DNA of 64,000 nt from Sphingomonas suaedae (lineage in GTDB: Bacteria > Pseudomonadota > Alphaproteobacteria > Sphingomonadales > Sphingomonadaceae): contig NZ_CP042239.1 of NCBI RefSeq assembly GCF_007833215.1, forward strand, positions 1,984,001 to 2,048,000, written 5' to 3'. Made by a program: the position numbers and the translations under genes. Below are positions 1 through 8,118 of this stretch, piece after piece. The notes below the pieces were generated by a model, which was not told where the DNA came from, ran no database searches, and was given only the letters and a program-made list of their open reading frames with translations. Position 1 is the stretch's first letter; each line of letters opens with the position of its first letter.

Positions 1-506
1 GAGAAACGATTGCCCATCGGATTACCCAAAGCGAAGATTTTCGCTCCCAATGGCAGCTTCGAGGACTTGGCGAATTTGAGAACCGGGAGCGGACCTTCGG
101 CCTCGATCTTTACCAATGCCAGATCGGTGCGTCCGTCGCGGCCGATCACCTTGCCCTTGTAGCGTTTGCCATTTGAGAAGGTCACTTCGACCGTATCGAG
201 CTTGGCGACGACATGCGCGTTGGTAAGGATCAGGCCCGAAGCGTCGATGACGAAGCCCGAACCGCCCGCCGCCTCGCTATCGCCATTCTGCTTGCGCGCC
301 GCCTCGTCCTGCGGGCTGATCGCGACCACGGCCTTCATCGCGCGCTCGATCGCGGTTTCGCCGCGCGTGGGTGCGGGGCTTTCGACCGAGGCGGGCATCG
401 CCGCCGCCTGCGCGGTGGACGGGAGAGCGAGGCCGAGACACAAAGCGGCGGCGAGAAACCAGCCAAGCGTGCGGCGGGTGAAAGAACTGTTCTTGTGGGG
501 AGTCAT
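1..506 (-). CDS. Trypsin-like serine protease (HtrA/Deg type), N-terminal part, cut by window edge
   Basis: The first 168 codons of a secreted chymotrypsin-fold protease; the rest lies beyond base 1. Residues 13-34 are a hydrophobic signal peptide ending in TAQA, so export to the periplasm is likely. The catalytic His is visible in LTNAHVV (about residue 98) and the catalytic Asp in GRTDLALVKI (about residue 128). The GNPMG motif that follows is typical of Deg proteases. The nucleophile Ser and any PDZ domain are off the edge, so HtrA cannot be told apart from a stand-alone trypsin-like protein. The start ATG at 506-504 follows a GGTCCATGACTC context without a strong ribosome site. Confidence 0.8.
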   Translation of the reverse strand, partial: MTPHKNSSFTRRTLGWFLAAALCLGLALPSTAQAAAMPASVESPAPTRGETAIERAMKAVVAISPQDEAARKQNGDSEAAGGSGFVIDASGLILTNAHVVAKLDTVEVTFSNGKRYKGKVIGRDGRTDLALVKIEAEGPLPVLKFAKSSKLPLGAKIFALGNPMGNRF

Positions 507-592
507 GGACCATCCGGAAACTGACTGACGACACCCCATTCCTGTCATTTGGTTCAGGTGAAGGCGACGGTCAGGTTCAGACAGGGTCGTGG

Positions 593-2265
593 TCAAGCAT
601 CGGGCCTGCTCAATCGCCAAGCGGCGCGAACCTGATCGCGGAACACGACCGTGAAGCCGTTCAGTTCCTGCCGCGCTCGTGCGTCAAAGTCCCGGCTGCC
701 GCCCGCGCGCACCAGAACCTGTCGCCCGGCATCACGCAACAGGGTCCGTGCGAGCGGCAGTTCGGCGCGCTGCCGGAGCAGAAATTGTCCGTACAACCAG
801 GCCGTATTGATCCGCTGCGTGTGATCGGGCCGGAACGCGGCACGGGTTTCGGCATCGGCACGCGCAAGCCAGATGCGCGCCGCAGCAGCATCCCCCTTTT
901 CGGCGAGCGCGCCACCCAGATTGCCGGCCGACATCGCCCGCAACTGCAGGCCCTCTGCGCCAAGTTTTCGCATCGCTTCGTAATTGGCCTCGAGCAATGC
1001 GATCGCCTGGTCGAACTGTCTGAGCTTGAGAAGCGCCGTAGCCAGATTGTTGCGCAGCAGCCCGGTCCGAGCATGGTCAGGACCGAAACTTGTGATTGCG
1101 ATTTCGAGCGCCTGGCGCTGCATCGTTGCCGATGACTCGGTCTGGCCGGTTCGCATCAGCGCGGTCGCCAGATTGGTCATTACCGTGACCAGTTCGTCAG
1201 GACTGGCGCCCCGCTCGCATTCAGCACGTTCATTGCGCGACCGAACATGTTCGCAGCCTCATCGACTTGGCCGGTCTCCAACAGCACCAGTCCAAGGTTC
1301 GAATAGGCGAGCCCGGTGAGATTGCTTGTCTCGCCATAATAGCGCAGCCGGATGGCCAGCGCCTCGCGCAGCGCCGTTTCCGCCTCGCGCATGTCGCCCG
1401 CACGGATCAGCGCGACGCCCAATCCGGTCAGACTGTCCGATATATCGGGTCCGCCCTGCGCCCGACGCGCGGCCAGGGTCTGACGCCAGAGCGCGATCGC
1501 CTCATCGGTGCGGTTCGATTTTTCGAGGCACAGCGCAAGCGACTGTTGCAAAGCCGTGACTTCGGGCGAAGCAGCGCCCGCCAACGCGTTGAGCCGGGAG
1601 ATTCCGGTACGCAACGTCGCCTCGGCCTCTCCCAGACGTCCCAGCGCTATCAGCGCATTGGCCGCAGTCAACCGAAAGAAATTGCCGTCGACGGTATCCC
1701 CGGCGATCGCAATCGCGCGCTCCGCCAGCACCAGCCCCTCCGCGAAGCGCCCGATCATTACCAGATTGTTGCCGCGACGCGCGACATAGGCGGCGAGCGC
1801 GGGGTCGTCGGCAAGCAGCTTTTCAGCCCCCTCCAGCGCGATGCGAAACGGCTCCTCCGCCTCGGCATTCCGGCCCTGCCGTTCCAGCGTAAGCCCGAAA
1901 AAGAAATTCGCGACCAGCGACAATTCGCTGTCTGTCCCGAAATCGGCGGCCAGTTCGACCGCGCGGCGTGACACACCGACCGCTTCGATCGATCGCCCGC
2001 CTTCGGCCAGCGCCGAGCCGTAATAGGCCATCAGCAGCGTGCACGGCCACAGCTTCTCGTTTTCCGCCGCGATGCCGCCCGCTGCGGCGATGCACGCCTT
2101 CGCATCGGGCTCGATCAGCGGAAGCGCTTTGCGCAGGTCGCCAGCCTCGAAAGCTGCGGTGAACCCATCGCTCGGGTTACGCATCTCGACTTGGACCTGA
2201 GCCTGTGCCGCCGTGGCTGACAGCGCAAGTACGGCCATCGCGACCGGATAACGGAACAGCTGCAT
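593..2265 (-). pseudogene. Secreted tetratricopeptide-repeat protein, split by a 1-base frameshift
   Basis: Two adjoining minus-strand frames (2265 to about 1210, then about 1210 to 593) form one TPR protein of about 557 residues. The start at 2265 has GGGGAG upstream and is followed by the signal peptide MQLFRYPVAMAVLALSATA; a longer frame from 2325 lacks this logic. TPR-like units such as TGLGVALIRAGDMREAETAL and LGLVLLETGQVDEAANMF lie in the first part, and NLATALMRTGQTESSATMQR and NLATALLKLRQFDQAIALLE in the second. Upstream of the break the frame would close with a TAA at about 1181. Adding one G to the G4 run (C4 on the plus strand, 1209-1212) gives a continuous SGGASPDELVTVMTNLA join. 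Its function is unknown; it is likely a periplasmic scaffold or adaptor. Confidence 0.75.
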
Positions 2266-2374
2266 CCGGTTACTCCCCTTTCCCGGCCAAGCTTTCATCC
2301 ACACCCACAGGTTAACAAGCGACAAGGGCTGACGAAAGGCCGGTCCGCTACGCGACAGAGGAGACGGCTCGGCC

Positions 2375-3052
2375 TCAGGCCACCTCCGCGCGCCGCCCGG
2401 CCCCGATCAGCCACGCGACGATCACGCCGAACAGAAAGTTCGACGTCCCGACCTCGATCCCATGCACCAGCCGAACGTCGCCCGGCATGTAGGGGTTTTC
2501 GGGAAACAGCGGCGCGATCCCGCCAATGACCGAAAAGGCGAATCCCAACACCAGCGGCGCAGCGCGGGGACCGGTGCGAAGCCACAGCCACGCCGCCGCG
2601 ACGAAGATCAGCGCGCGCGGTACCTGAACCGCCGCCACCAGCCATTGCGGCGGCAGCATTTCAGGCGTGTAGAAATGCGCGAGATGGGGCCAGGCGATCG
2701 TCCCCGCAGCGAAATAGAGAGCGATATAGGCCGCAACCACGCCCAGCAGCCGCAGCGGCGTTACCCTCAGCGCCACCGGCGCCGGCCCCTCGCCGCGCCA
2801 TTTGCCGAACACCGTCACCACGAGCGCCGCGAACAGCGCCAGCACCAGCAGCATCACGCCCAGAGCGAGCAGTGCATCGCGCAACGGCATGACGCTGAAC
2901 ACCACTGCCTCGATCAGCGTGTTGAACTGCCCCACGACCCAGGCCAGCACCAGCAGCGCGATCATAAGCGTGCGGCCCCGCGCCGGGGAGGCATAGCCAG
3001 CGAGCGTCATCGCCGCGAGCGTAAGCAACAGATAGAGCGCGACCATCATCAT
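2375..3052 (-). CDS. Multi-pass inner-membrane protein of unknown function
   Basis: 225 residues with about six hydrophobic spans, for example residues 3-20, 28-52, 60-82, 98-120, 135-157 and 200-217. A proline- and glycine-rich loop (PENPYMPGD) precedes the last span, and the C-terminus is short and basic. I do not recognise the family. The start overlaps the stop of the upstream TetR gene by 4 bases (ATGA), so the two are probably cotranscribed and translationally coupled. The regulator may therefore control this gene as well as itself. Confidence 0.7.
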   Translation of the reverse strand: MMMVALYLLLTLAAMTLAGYASPARGRTLMIALLVLAWVVGQFNTLIEAVVFSVMPLRDALLALGVMLLVLALFAALVVTVFGKWRGEGPAPVALRVTPLRLLGVVAAYIALYFAAGTIAWPHLAHFYTPEMLPPQWLVAAVQVPRALIFVAAAWLWLRTGPRAAPLVLGFAFSVIGGIAPLFPENPYMPGDVRLVHGIEVGTSNFLFGVIVAWLIGAGRRAEVA

Positions 3053-3648
3053 TCCAGTCCTTTCGCGAGCAATGTCATGTGCCGCCGCGTAAGCATCCGC
3101 GCCGCGGCAAAAGGCGGACCTTCCAGCACCCAGATGGCGCTGATCCCGAAATGCATCGTCTTGAACGACATCACCTGTTCCTCGATCGAAACAGGGGCCT
3201 TCGTTTCCGATTGACCAACCAGTCGGCGGAACAGTGCACCGAGCGTTTCATCAAGCTGTGCCTGGAATTCGGTCAGTTCATAGGCGAAGCGATCAGCCGC
3301 GAAGACACGTGCCATGAAGGCACGGACGAAGCCCCGATAGGGCGCCTTTTCCTCAAGCAGGCACCATGCCGCCGCATCCAGCGCCTCGCTCATGCTCATT
3401 CCGTCGGCAGGGAGCAATGCGATCGAATCGAGCGCCTTGCGGTCCATCTCGACCAGGAAGGCGACGACGATGTCCTCCTTCGCCGAAAAGTAATTGTAGA
3501 CGGTGCCTTTGCCCACATCGGCGGCGACGGCGATCTCATCGACCGTCACCGCATCGATCCCCCGCGCGGCGAACAGATCACACGCCGATTCCAGAATCCG
3601 GGCGCGGGTGCTGATGCGCTTGCGTTCGCGAATTCCGACTCGAGTCAT
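3049..3648 (-). CDS. TetR/AcrR family transcriptional regulator
   Basis: 199 residues. The N-terminal helix-turn-helix DNA-binding domain is clear: TRARILESACDLFAARG followed by VTVDEIAVAADVGKGTVYNY and FSAKEDIV, a standard TetR_N pattern within residues 15-60. The C-terminal ligand domain (residues 75-199) is divergent and gives no ligand clue. It heads a two-gene unit with the membrane-protein gene. A perfect 14-base palindrome lies 3 bases upstream of the start and is a candidate self-operator. hppD is divergently transcribed about 90 bases away, so control of hppD by this protein is possible but unproven. Confidence 0.88.
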   Translation of the reverse strand: MTRVGIRERKRISTRARILESACDLFAARGIDAVTVDEIAVAADVGKGTVYNYFSAKEDIVVAFLVEMDRKALDSIALLPADGMSMSEALDAAAWCLLEEKAPYRGFVRAFMARVFAADRFAYELTEFQAQLDETLGALFRRLVGQSETKAPVSIEEQVMSFKTMHFGISAIWVLEGPPFAAARMLTRRHMTLLAKGLE

Positions 3649-3650
3649 AA

Positions 3651-3664
3651 ATGACTATAGTCAT
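3651..3664. promoter_or_regulatory. Candidate TetR-family operator palindrome
   Basis: The sequence ATGACTATAGTCAT is a perfect 14-base inverted repeat just upstream of the TetR start codon. Its place and symmetry fit autoregulation by the adjacent dimeric repressor. A related shorter palindrome, GACTCGAGTC, lies just inside the coding sequence at 3637-3646. Confidence 0.55.
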
Positions 3665-3704
3665 ATTTCTTTCGGAGTAACAACTCTGCGCAAGATAGTA
3701 TCAA

Positions 3705-3733
3705 TTGACACTAAATCGGCATTTTGCTAGTGT
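3705..3733 (+). promoter_or_regulatory. Candidate sigma-70-type promoter of hppD
   Basis: A consensus TTGACA (3705-3710) is followed after 17 bases by TAGTGT (3728-3733). With the usual 6-7 base distance from the -10 box, transcription would begin at or next to the hppD ATG at 3740. This predicts a leaderless or nearly leaderless mRNA, and no clear Shine-Dalgarno sequence is seen before the ATG. Confidence 0.5.
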
Positions 3734-3739
3734 GCGAGC

Positions 3740-4780
3740 ATGACAGATCCAGCCAATCCGCTCGGCCTCAACGGCTTCGAATTCGTCGAATTCACCTCGC
3801 CCGATCCGGCGGCGATGGCGCGCCAGTTCGAACAGCTCGGCTTCGTCGCGTCGCATCGGCATCCGACCAAGAACATCACGCGCTACAAGCAGGGGCGCAT
3901 CAACCTGATGCTCAACCGCGATGCTGACGGCCGCGTCGCTCAGTTCCGCAACGAACATGGGGCCTCGGCCAGCGCGATGGCGTTTCGCGTGTCCGATCCG
4001 GCAAAGGCGATGGAATGGGCGCTGGCGCATGGCGCGAAGCGGACGATCGAGGACGATACGGTGATCGAGGGGATCGGCGGCTCGTACCTCTATTTCATCC
4101 AGGACGGCATCGACCTTTATGCCGATTGGGCGGAGATCCCCGGCTGGCAGCAGGCGGAGGCCGAAAACAATGTCGGTCTCGACCTGCTCGACCACCTCAC
4201 CCACAACGTCCGGCGCGGCCAGATGCGGGTGTGGTCGGAGTTCTACAAGACGCTGTTCGGATTCGAGGAACAGAAATATTTCGACATCAAAGGGCAGGCG
4301 ACGGGCCTGTTCAGCCAGGCGATGATCGCCCCCGACAAAGCGATCCGCATCCCGCTGAACGAGAGCCAGGATGACAAGAGCCAGATCGAGGAATTCATCC
4401 GCGAATATAAGGGCGAGGGCATCCAGCATCTCGCGCTGACCACCCCGGATATCTACGACACGGTCGAGCGGCTGCGGGCGCGCGGCGTGAAGCTGCAGGA
4501 CACGATCGAGACCTATTACGAGCTGGTCGACAAGCGCGTGCCCGGTCATGGCGAGGACCTAGAGCGGCTGCGCAAGAACCGCATTCTGATCGACGGCTCG
4601 GTGGAAACCGGCGAAGGCATCCTGCTGCAGATCTTCACCGAAAACATGTTCGGCCCGATCTTTTTCGAGATCATCCAGCGCAAGGGCAATGAAGGGTTCG
4701 GCAACGGAAACTTCCAGGCACTTTTTGAGTCGATCGAACTCGATCAAATCCGTAGAGGCGTTATCCAAGTCGACGCTTGA
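3740..4780 (+). CDS. hppD: 4-hydroxyphenylpyruvate dioxygenase
   Basis: 346 residues; converts 4-hydroxyphenylpyruvate to homogentisate in tyrosine catabolism (cytoplasmic, non-haem Fe(II)). The three expected iron ligands are visible: His152 in LLDHLTHNV, His230 in GIQHLALTT and Glu310 in PIFFEIIQRKG. The N-terminal half is the shorter, degenerate vicinal-oxygen-chelate module starting at GLNGFEFVEF. Length is normal for bacterial HPPD (about 350). hmgA, encoding the next enzyme, follows after 140 bases on the same strand. The consensus-like promoter abutting the ATG suggests a leaderless transcript. Confidence 0.96.
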   Translation: MTDPANPLGLNGFEFVEFTSPDPAAMARQFEQLGFVASHRHPTKNITRYKQGRINLMLNRDADGRVAQFRNEHGASASAMAFRVSDPAKAMEWALAHGAKRTIEDDTVIEGIGGSYLYFIQDGIDLYADWAEIPGWQQAEAENNVGLDLLDHLTHNVRRGQMRVWSEFYKTLFGFEEQKYFDIKGQATGLFSQAMIAPDKAIRIPLNESQDDKSQIEEFIREYKGEGIQHLALTTPDIYDTVERLRARGVKLQDTIETYYELVDKRVPGHGEDLERLRKNRILIDGSVETGEGILLQIFTENMFGPIFFEIIQRKGNEGFGNGNFQALFESIELDQIRRGVIQVDA

Positions 4781-4818
4781 CGAGGTTGGAGAGGAGAGCC
4801 GGGACAACCGGCCCCATA

Positions 4819-4880
4819 CCTTCCGAAGGGGGAAGGAACGCAGGAGGATGGGGGAGGCGGCCATAGACCGCCCCCTCATC
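4819..4880 (+). terminator. Stem-loop-rich hppD-hmgA spacer
   Basis: The 140-base spacer between hppD and hmgA contains the hairpin-forming segment CCTTCCGAAGGGGGAAGG and then a second, imperfect one (GGGGGAGGCGG / CCGCCCCCTC). They could attenuate or terminate transcription, or protect a processed end. There is no U tract, so a strong intrinsic terminator is not supported. Confidence 0.3.
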
Positions 4881-4920
4881 CGACTACTCGCTGAGGCGAT
4901 CAGGCTTTAGGGTCCAGCGC

Positions 4921-6198
4921 ATGACCGACTATTTTCCCGGATTCGGCAACCATGTTTCGACCGAGGCAGTGGCGGGTGCGCTTCCCATCGGGCGCAATTC
5001 GCCGCAACGTCCCGCCTATGGCCTGTATGCCGAGCAATTGAGCGGTACAGCCTTTACCGCGCCGCGGCACGAGAATCGCCGGTCATGGCTCTATCGGATG
5101 CGCCCCAGCGCCGAACATCCGCCCTTCACCGCTTATGACGGAGCGACACGCTTCGCACCGGGCACGTCGAACGCGCCGCTCGCTCCCAATCGCCTCCGCT
5201 GGCGGCCGATCGCCGATCTCGCCCCGGGCACCGACCTGATCGATGGCATGACGACGATGCTCGTCAACCGCGATCCCGCCGATCTGGAGGGGGTCGCGGT
5301 GCATGTCTATGCCGCCAATGCCGATATGGACCGCCGCGTCTTCCTCGACGCGGATGGCGAGCTGCTGTTCATTCCCCAAGCGGGACGGCTGACGCTGCTT
5401 ACAGAGATGGGCCGGATCGACATCGCCCCCGGTCAGATCGCCCTCGTCCCGCGCGGCGTCCGCTTTCGCGCGCTGCTCCCCGATGGCGAGGCGCGGGGCT
5501 ATGTCGCGGAGAATCACGGCGCGCTGTTCCGGCTGCCCGATCTCGGCCCGATCGGCGCCAACGGCCTCGCCAACCCGCGCGATTTCGAGACGCCTGCCGC
5601 GTGGTTCGAGGATCGTGATGAGACGTTCGAGGTAATCCAGAAGTCGCTCGGCACCCTCTGGGCCACCACCATCGGCCACAGCCCGCTCGACGTCGTCGCC
5701 TGGCACGGCAACCTTGCCCCATGGCGCTACGATCTGTCGCGGTTCAACACGATCAATACGGTCAGCTTCGACCATCCCGATCCATCGATCTTCACGGTGC
5801 TGACCTCGCCAAGCGGCGTCCCGGGCCGCGCCAATGCCGATTTCGTGATTTTCCCGCCGCGCTGGATGGTCGCCGAAGACACGTTCCGCCCGCCCTGGTT
5901 CCACCGCAATGTGATGAGCGAGGCGATGGGGCTGATCCATGGCGCCTATGACGCCAAGGCCGACGGGTTCGTTCCCGGCGGGCTGTCGCTCCACAATCTG
6001 ATGGCAGGCCATGGCCCCGACGTCGCGAGCTGGGAGGGGGCGAGCAACGCGGACCTCAAACCACACAAGATCGACGGCACGATGGCATTCATGGTCGAAA
6101 CCTGCTGGCCCTATCGCCCGACGCAGTTCGCGCTGGAGACGGCGCAGCCGGACTATGACGCGGCCTGGGCGGGCTTCCCCAAGGCGAAGCTGCCGTGA
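4921..6198 (+). CDS. hmgA: Homogentisate 1,2-dioxygenase
   Basis: 425 residues; opens the homogentisate ring to maleylacetoacetate. The family N-terminus is clear ([13 protein letters not shown], then [16 protein letters not shown] and [10 protein letters not shown]). The C-terminal cupin half has the conserved [20 protein letters not shown] and the iron-site stretch [11 protein letters not shown]. Length is typical (about 430). It lies downstream of hppD; the next pathway genes (maleylacetoacetate isomerase, fumarylacetoacetase) do not follow and must be elsewhere if present. Confidence 0.96.
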   Translation: MTDYFPGFGNHVSTEAVAGALPIGRNSPQRPAYGLYAEQLSGTAFTAPRHENRRSWLYRMRPSAEHPPFTAYDGATRFAPGTSNAPLAPNRLRWRPIADLAPGTDLIDGMTTMLVNRDPADLEGVAVHVYAANADMDRRVFLDADGELLFIPQAGRLTLLTEMGRIDIAPGQIALVPRGVRFRALLPDGEARGYVAENHGALFRLPDLGPIGANGLANPRDFETPAAWFEDRDETFEVIQKSLGTLWATTIGHSPLDVVAWHGNLAPWRYDLSRFNTINTVSFDHPDPSIFTVLTSPSGVPGRANADFVIFPPRWMVAEDTFRPPWFHRNVMSEAMGLIHGAYDAKADGFVPGGLSLHNLMAGHGPDVASWEGASNADLKPHKIDGTMAFMVETCWPYRPTQFALETAQPDYDAAWAGFPKAKLP

Positions 6199-6200
6199 TC

Positions 6201-6348
6201 CTTCCTTCCCGAGCTTGCTCGGGGAGGGGGACCGCCGGCCGCAGGCCGGTGGTGGAGGGGCCGCCGTCGCAGACGGCGGTTTCACCGCCGCCCCTCCACC
6301 CCCCGCTGCGCGGGCGGTCCCCCTCCCCTGAGCAAGCTCAGGGGAGGA
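6201..6348. repeat. Nested palindromic intergenic repeat, copy 1
   Basis: The whole hmgA-Rieske spacer is built of nested inverted repeats. The outer arms are GGAGGGGGACCGCC and GGCGGTCCCCCTCC; inner arms are GGTGGAGGGGC and GCCCCTCCACC. Small hairpins lie within: CCGGCCGCAGGCCGG, GCCGTCGCAGACGGC, GGCGGTTTCACCGCC and CTGAGCAAGCTCAG. A related element is at 27271-27410. This looks like a REP/MITE-type non-coding repeat rather than a gene. Confidence 0.75.
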
Positions 6349-6352
6349 ATTA

Positions 6353-6706
6353 GTGCAACGCCTCACCGCCACCCCGCCCGGCGTCCGCCTCGGCCCTCTC
6401 GACCTCATCGCGGACGGTGCCGCGCGCAATTTCGTGTTGGAGATGAAGGCCGGGCGTTTCCACGGCTTCGCGGTACGCAGCGGCGACAGCGTGTCGGGCT
6501 ATGTCGATCGCTGCCCGCATATGGGGCTGCCGCTGGCGCAGGAACTCGACGCCTATCTGACTGGCGACGAGAGCCTGATCCAGTGCAGCTGGCATGGCGC
6601 GCTGTTCGGCATCGACGATGGCGTCTGCGTGGGCGGCCCGTGTACCGGATCGGCGCTGCACCCCTGGCCGCTCGAAGTGCGCGACGGCGCGATCTTCACC
6701 GCCTAG
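6353..6706 (+). CDS. Rieske [2Fe-2S] domain protein
   Basis: 117 residues, essentially a single Rieske domain. The two cluster-binding motifs are RCPHMGLPL (about residues 47-55) and CSWHGALFG (about residues 76-84), supplying the usual two Cys and two His. Such small proteins act as electron carriers or ferredoxin components of oxygenases. The start is a GTG placed just after the palindromic repeat, with AGGGGAGG upstream. The TAG stop shares the bases CTAG with the stop of convergent otsA. No oxygenase subunit is adjacent, so the partner is unknown. Confidence 0.85.
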   Translation: MQRLTATPPGVRLGPLDLIADGAARNFVLEMKAGRFHGFAVRSGDSVSGYVDRCPHMGLPLAQELDAYLTGDESLIQCSWHGALFGIDDGVCVGGPCTGSALHPWPLEVRDGAIFTA

Positions 6707-8118
6707 GCGGCGGCGATATCGTTATCCGCCGGGATCGGCGTCGAACCATCGGTACCCATCAGCGCGTCGGTGAACAGCTTGCGCCACCACACCACGTCTT
6801 CCTGCTCGATATTGTCCATCATCGCGCGCCAGCGTCGCTTGCGCTCGCCCAGGTCCATGCGCAGCGCCTGCATGATCGCGTCGGACACCTCGTCCGCGCT
6901 GAACGGATTGACCAGCACCGCCTCCTTGAGCTGCGCCGCCGCTCCGGCAAAGCGCGACAGGATCAGCACCCCGGGATCCTCCGGGTCCTGCGCCGCGACA
7001 TATTCCTTCGCCACCAGATTCATCCCGTCGCGCAAGGGGGTCACGAGACCGATCCGCGCCGCGCGGTAGATGCCCGCCAGCACGTCGCGCGGATAGCCGC
7101 GATTGACGTAGCGGATCGGCACCCAGTCGACATCGGCATAGGCACCGTTGATCTGCCCCGACAGCCCTTCGAGCTTGGTGCGGATCTTCTGATAGCTCTC
7201 GACCGCACCACGTGAAGGCGGAGCGATCTGCAGCATGAATACTTCTTTGCGCTCCTCGGGATGCTCGCTCAGAAACCGCTCATAGCCGTGGAACCGCTCT
7301 TCCAGTCCCTTTGAATAGTCGAGTCGATCGACGCCCACGATCATGTCGCGCCCGACCGCGCTGTCGCGCATATTGCGCAGCGCCAGCCGCGCCTTGGGGC
7401 CATTCGCGCCCTCGACGAACTCCTTGGTATCGATTCCGATCGGGGCGACGATCAGGCGCAGCGTGCGCCCCTTGAACGTCAGCGCGTCGCCCTCTTCCTC
7501 TGCGCCAAGTTCATGCGTGGCGTAATGGCGGAAGGAGTCGAGCCATTCCTTTGTGTGGAATCCCACGAGGTCATAGGCGAACATCGTCTCGACCAACGCT
7601 TCGGCTTCGGGGAGCGTCGCGAGTAATCTGCTGGGGGGCCATGGGATGTGAAGGAAGAAACCGATCCGGTTCTTGCAGCCGCGGTCGCGCAATTCCTGGC
7701 CCAGCGGGAACATGTGGTAGTCCTGTACCCACAGCACATCGTCTTTCTCGACCAGCGGGCGCAGCGTATCCGCGAACCGCTCATTCACCCGCTTGTAGCC
7801 GCCGGCGAACCCGCGTTCATATTCGGCCAGGTCGATGCGATAGTGGAAGAGCGGCCACAGCGTCCGGTTGGCATAGCCGTTATAATATTCCTCGATATCC
7901 TGCTCCTCCAGGTCGAGGGTCGCGGTCGTCACGCCCTGCGCGCGCTGGAAATGGATATGACCGGTGAAATGATCGACCGTCTCGCCCGACCAGCCGAACC
8001 AGATGCCGCCAAATTCGCGGATCGCCGCCTGTAGCGCGACCGCGAGGCCGCCCTGCGCGCCGGAATGCGATTCCTTGGGGGCCGAAACACGGTTTGAAAT
8101 GATTATCAGGCGGCTCAT
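6703..8118 (-). CDS. otsA: Alpha,alpha-trehalose-phosphate synthase (UDP-forming)
   Basis: 471 residues, GT20 family; makes trehalose 6-phosphate from UDP-glucose and glucose 6-phosphate. Family motifs include RLIIISNRVSAP at the N-terminus, GGLAVALQ, WVQDYHMFPLGQELR, FFLHIPWP, VDRLDYSKGLEERF and LVTPLRDGMNLVAKEYVA. The start at 8118 is chosen because MSRLIIISNRV is the family N-terminus. It overlaps the GH15 stop by 4 bases (ATGA), giving translational coupling. It is the last gene of the otsB-GH15-otsA run, and its product feeds OtsB. Confidence 0.95.
   Translation of the reverse strand: MSRLIIISNRVSAPKESHSGAQGGLAVALQAAIREFGGIWFGWSGETVDHFTGHIHFQRAQGVTTATLDLEEQDIEEYYNGYANRTLWPLFHYRIDLAEYERGFAGGYKRVNERFADTLRPLVEKDDVLWVQDYHMFPLGQELRDRGCKNRIGFFLHIPWPPSRLLATLPEAEALVETMFAYDLVGFHTKEWLDSFRHYATHELGAEEEGDALTFKGRTLRLIVAPIGIDTKEFVEGANGPKARLALRNMRDSAVGRDMIVGVDRLDYSKGLEERFHGYERFLSEHPEERKEVFMLQIAPPSRGAVESYQKIRTKLEGLSGQINGAYADVDWVPIRYVNRGYPRDVLAGIYRAARIGLVTPLRDGMNLVAKEYVAAQDPEDPGVLILSRFAGAAAQLKEAVLVNPFSADEVSDAIMQALRMDLGERKRRWRAMMDNIEQEDVVWWRKLFTDALMGTDGSTPIPADNDIAAA

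Noticed and set aside
1181..1220. Programmed -1 ribosomal frameshift in the TPR gene
   Set aside because: No X-XXY-YYZ slippery heptamer at the junction and no reason for two products; an indel is simpler.
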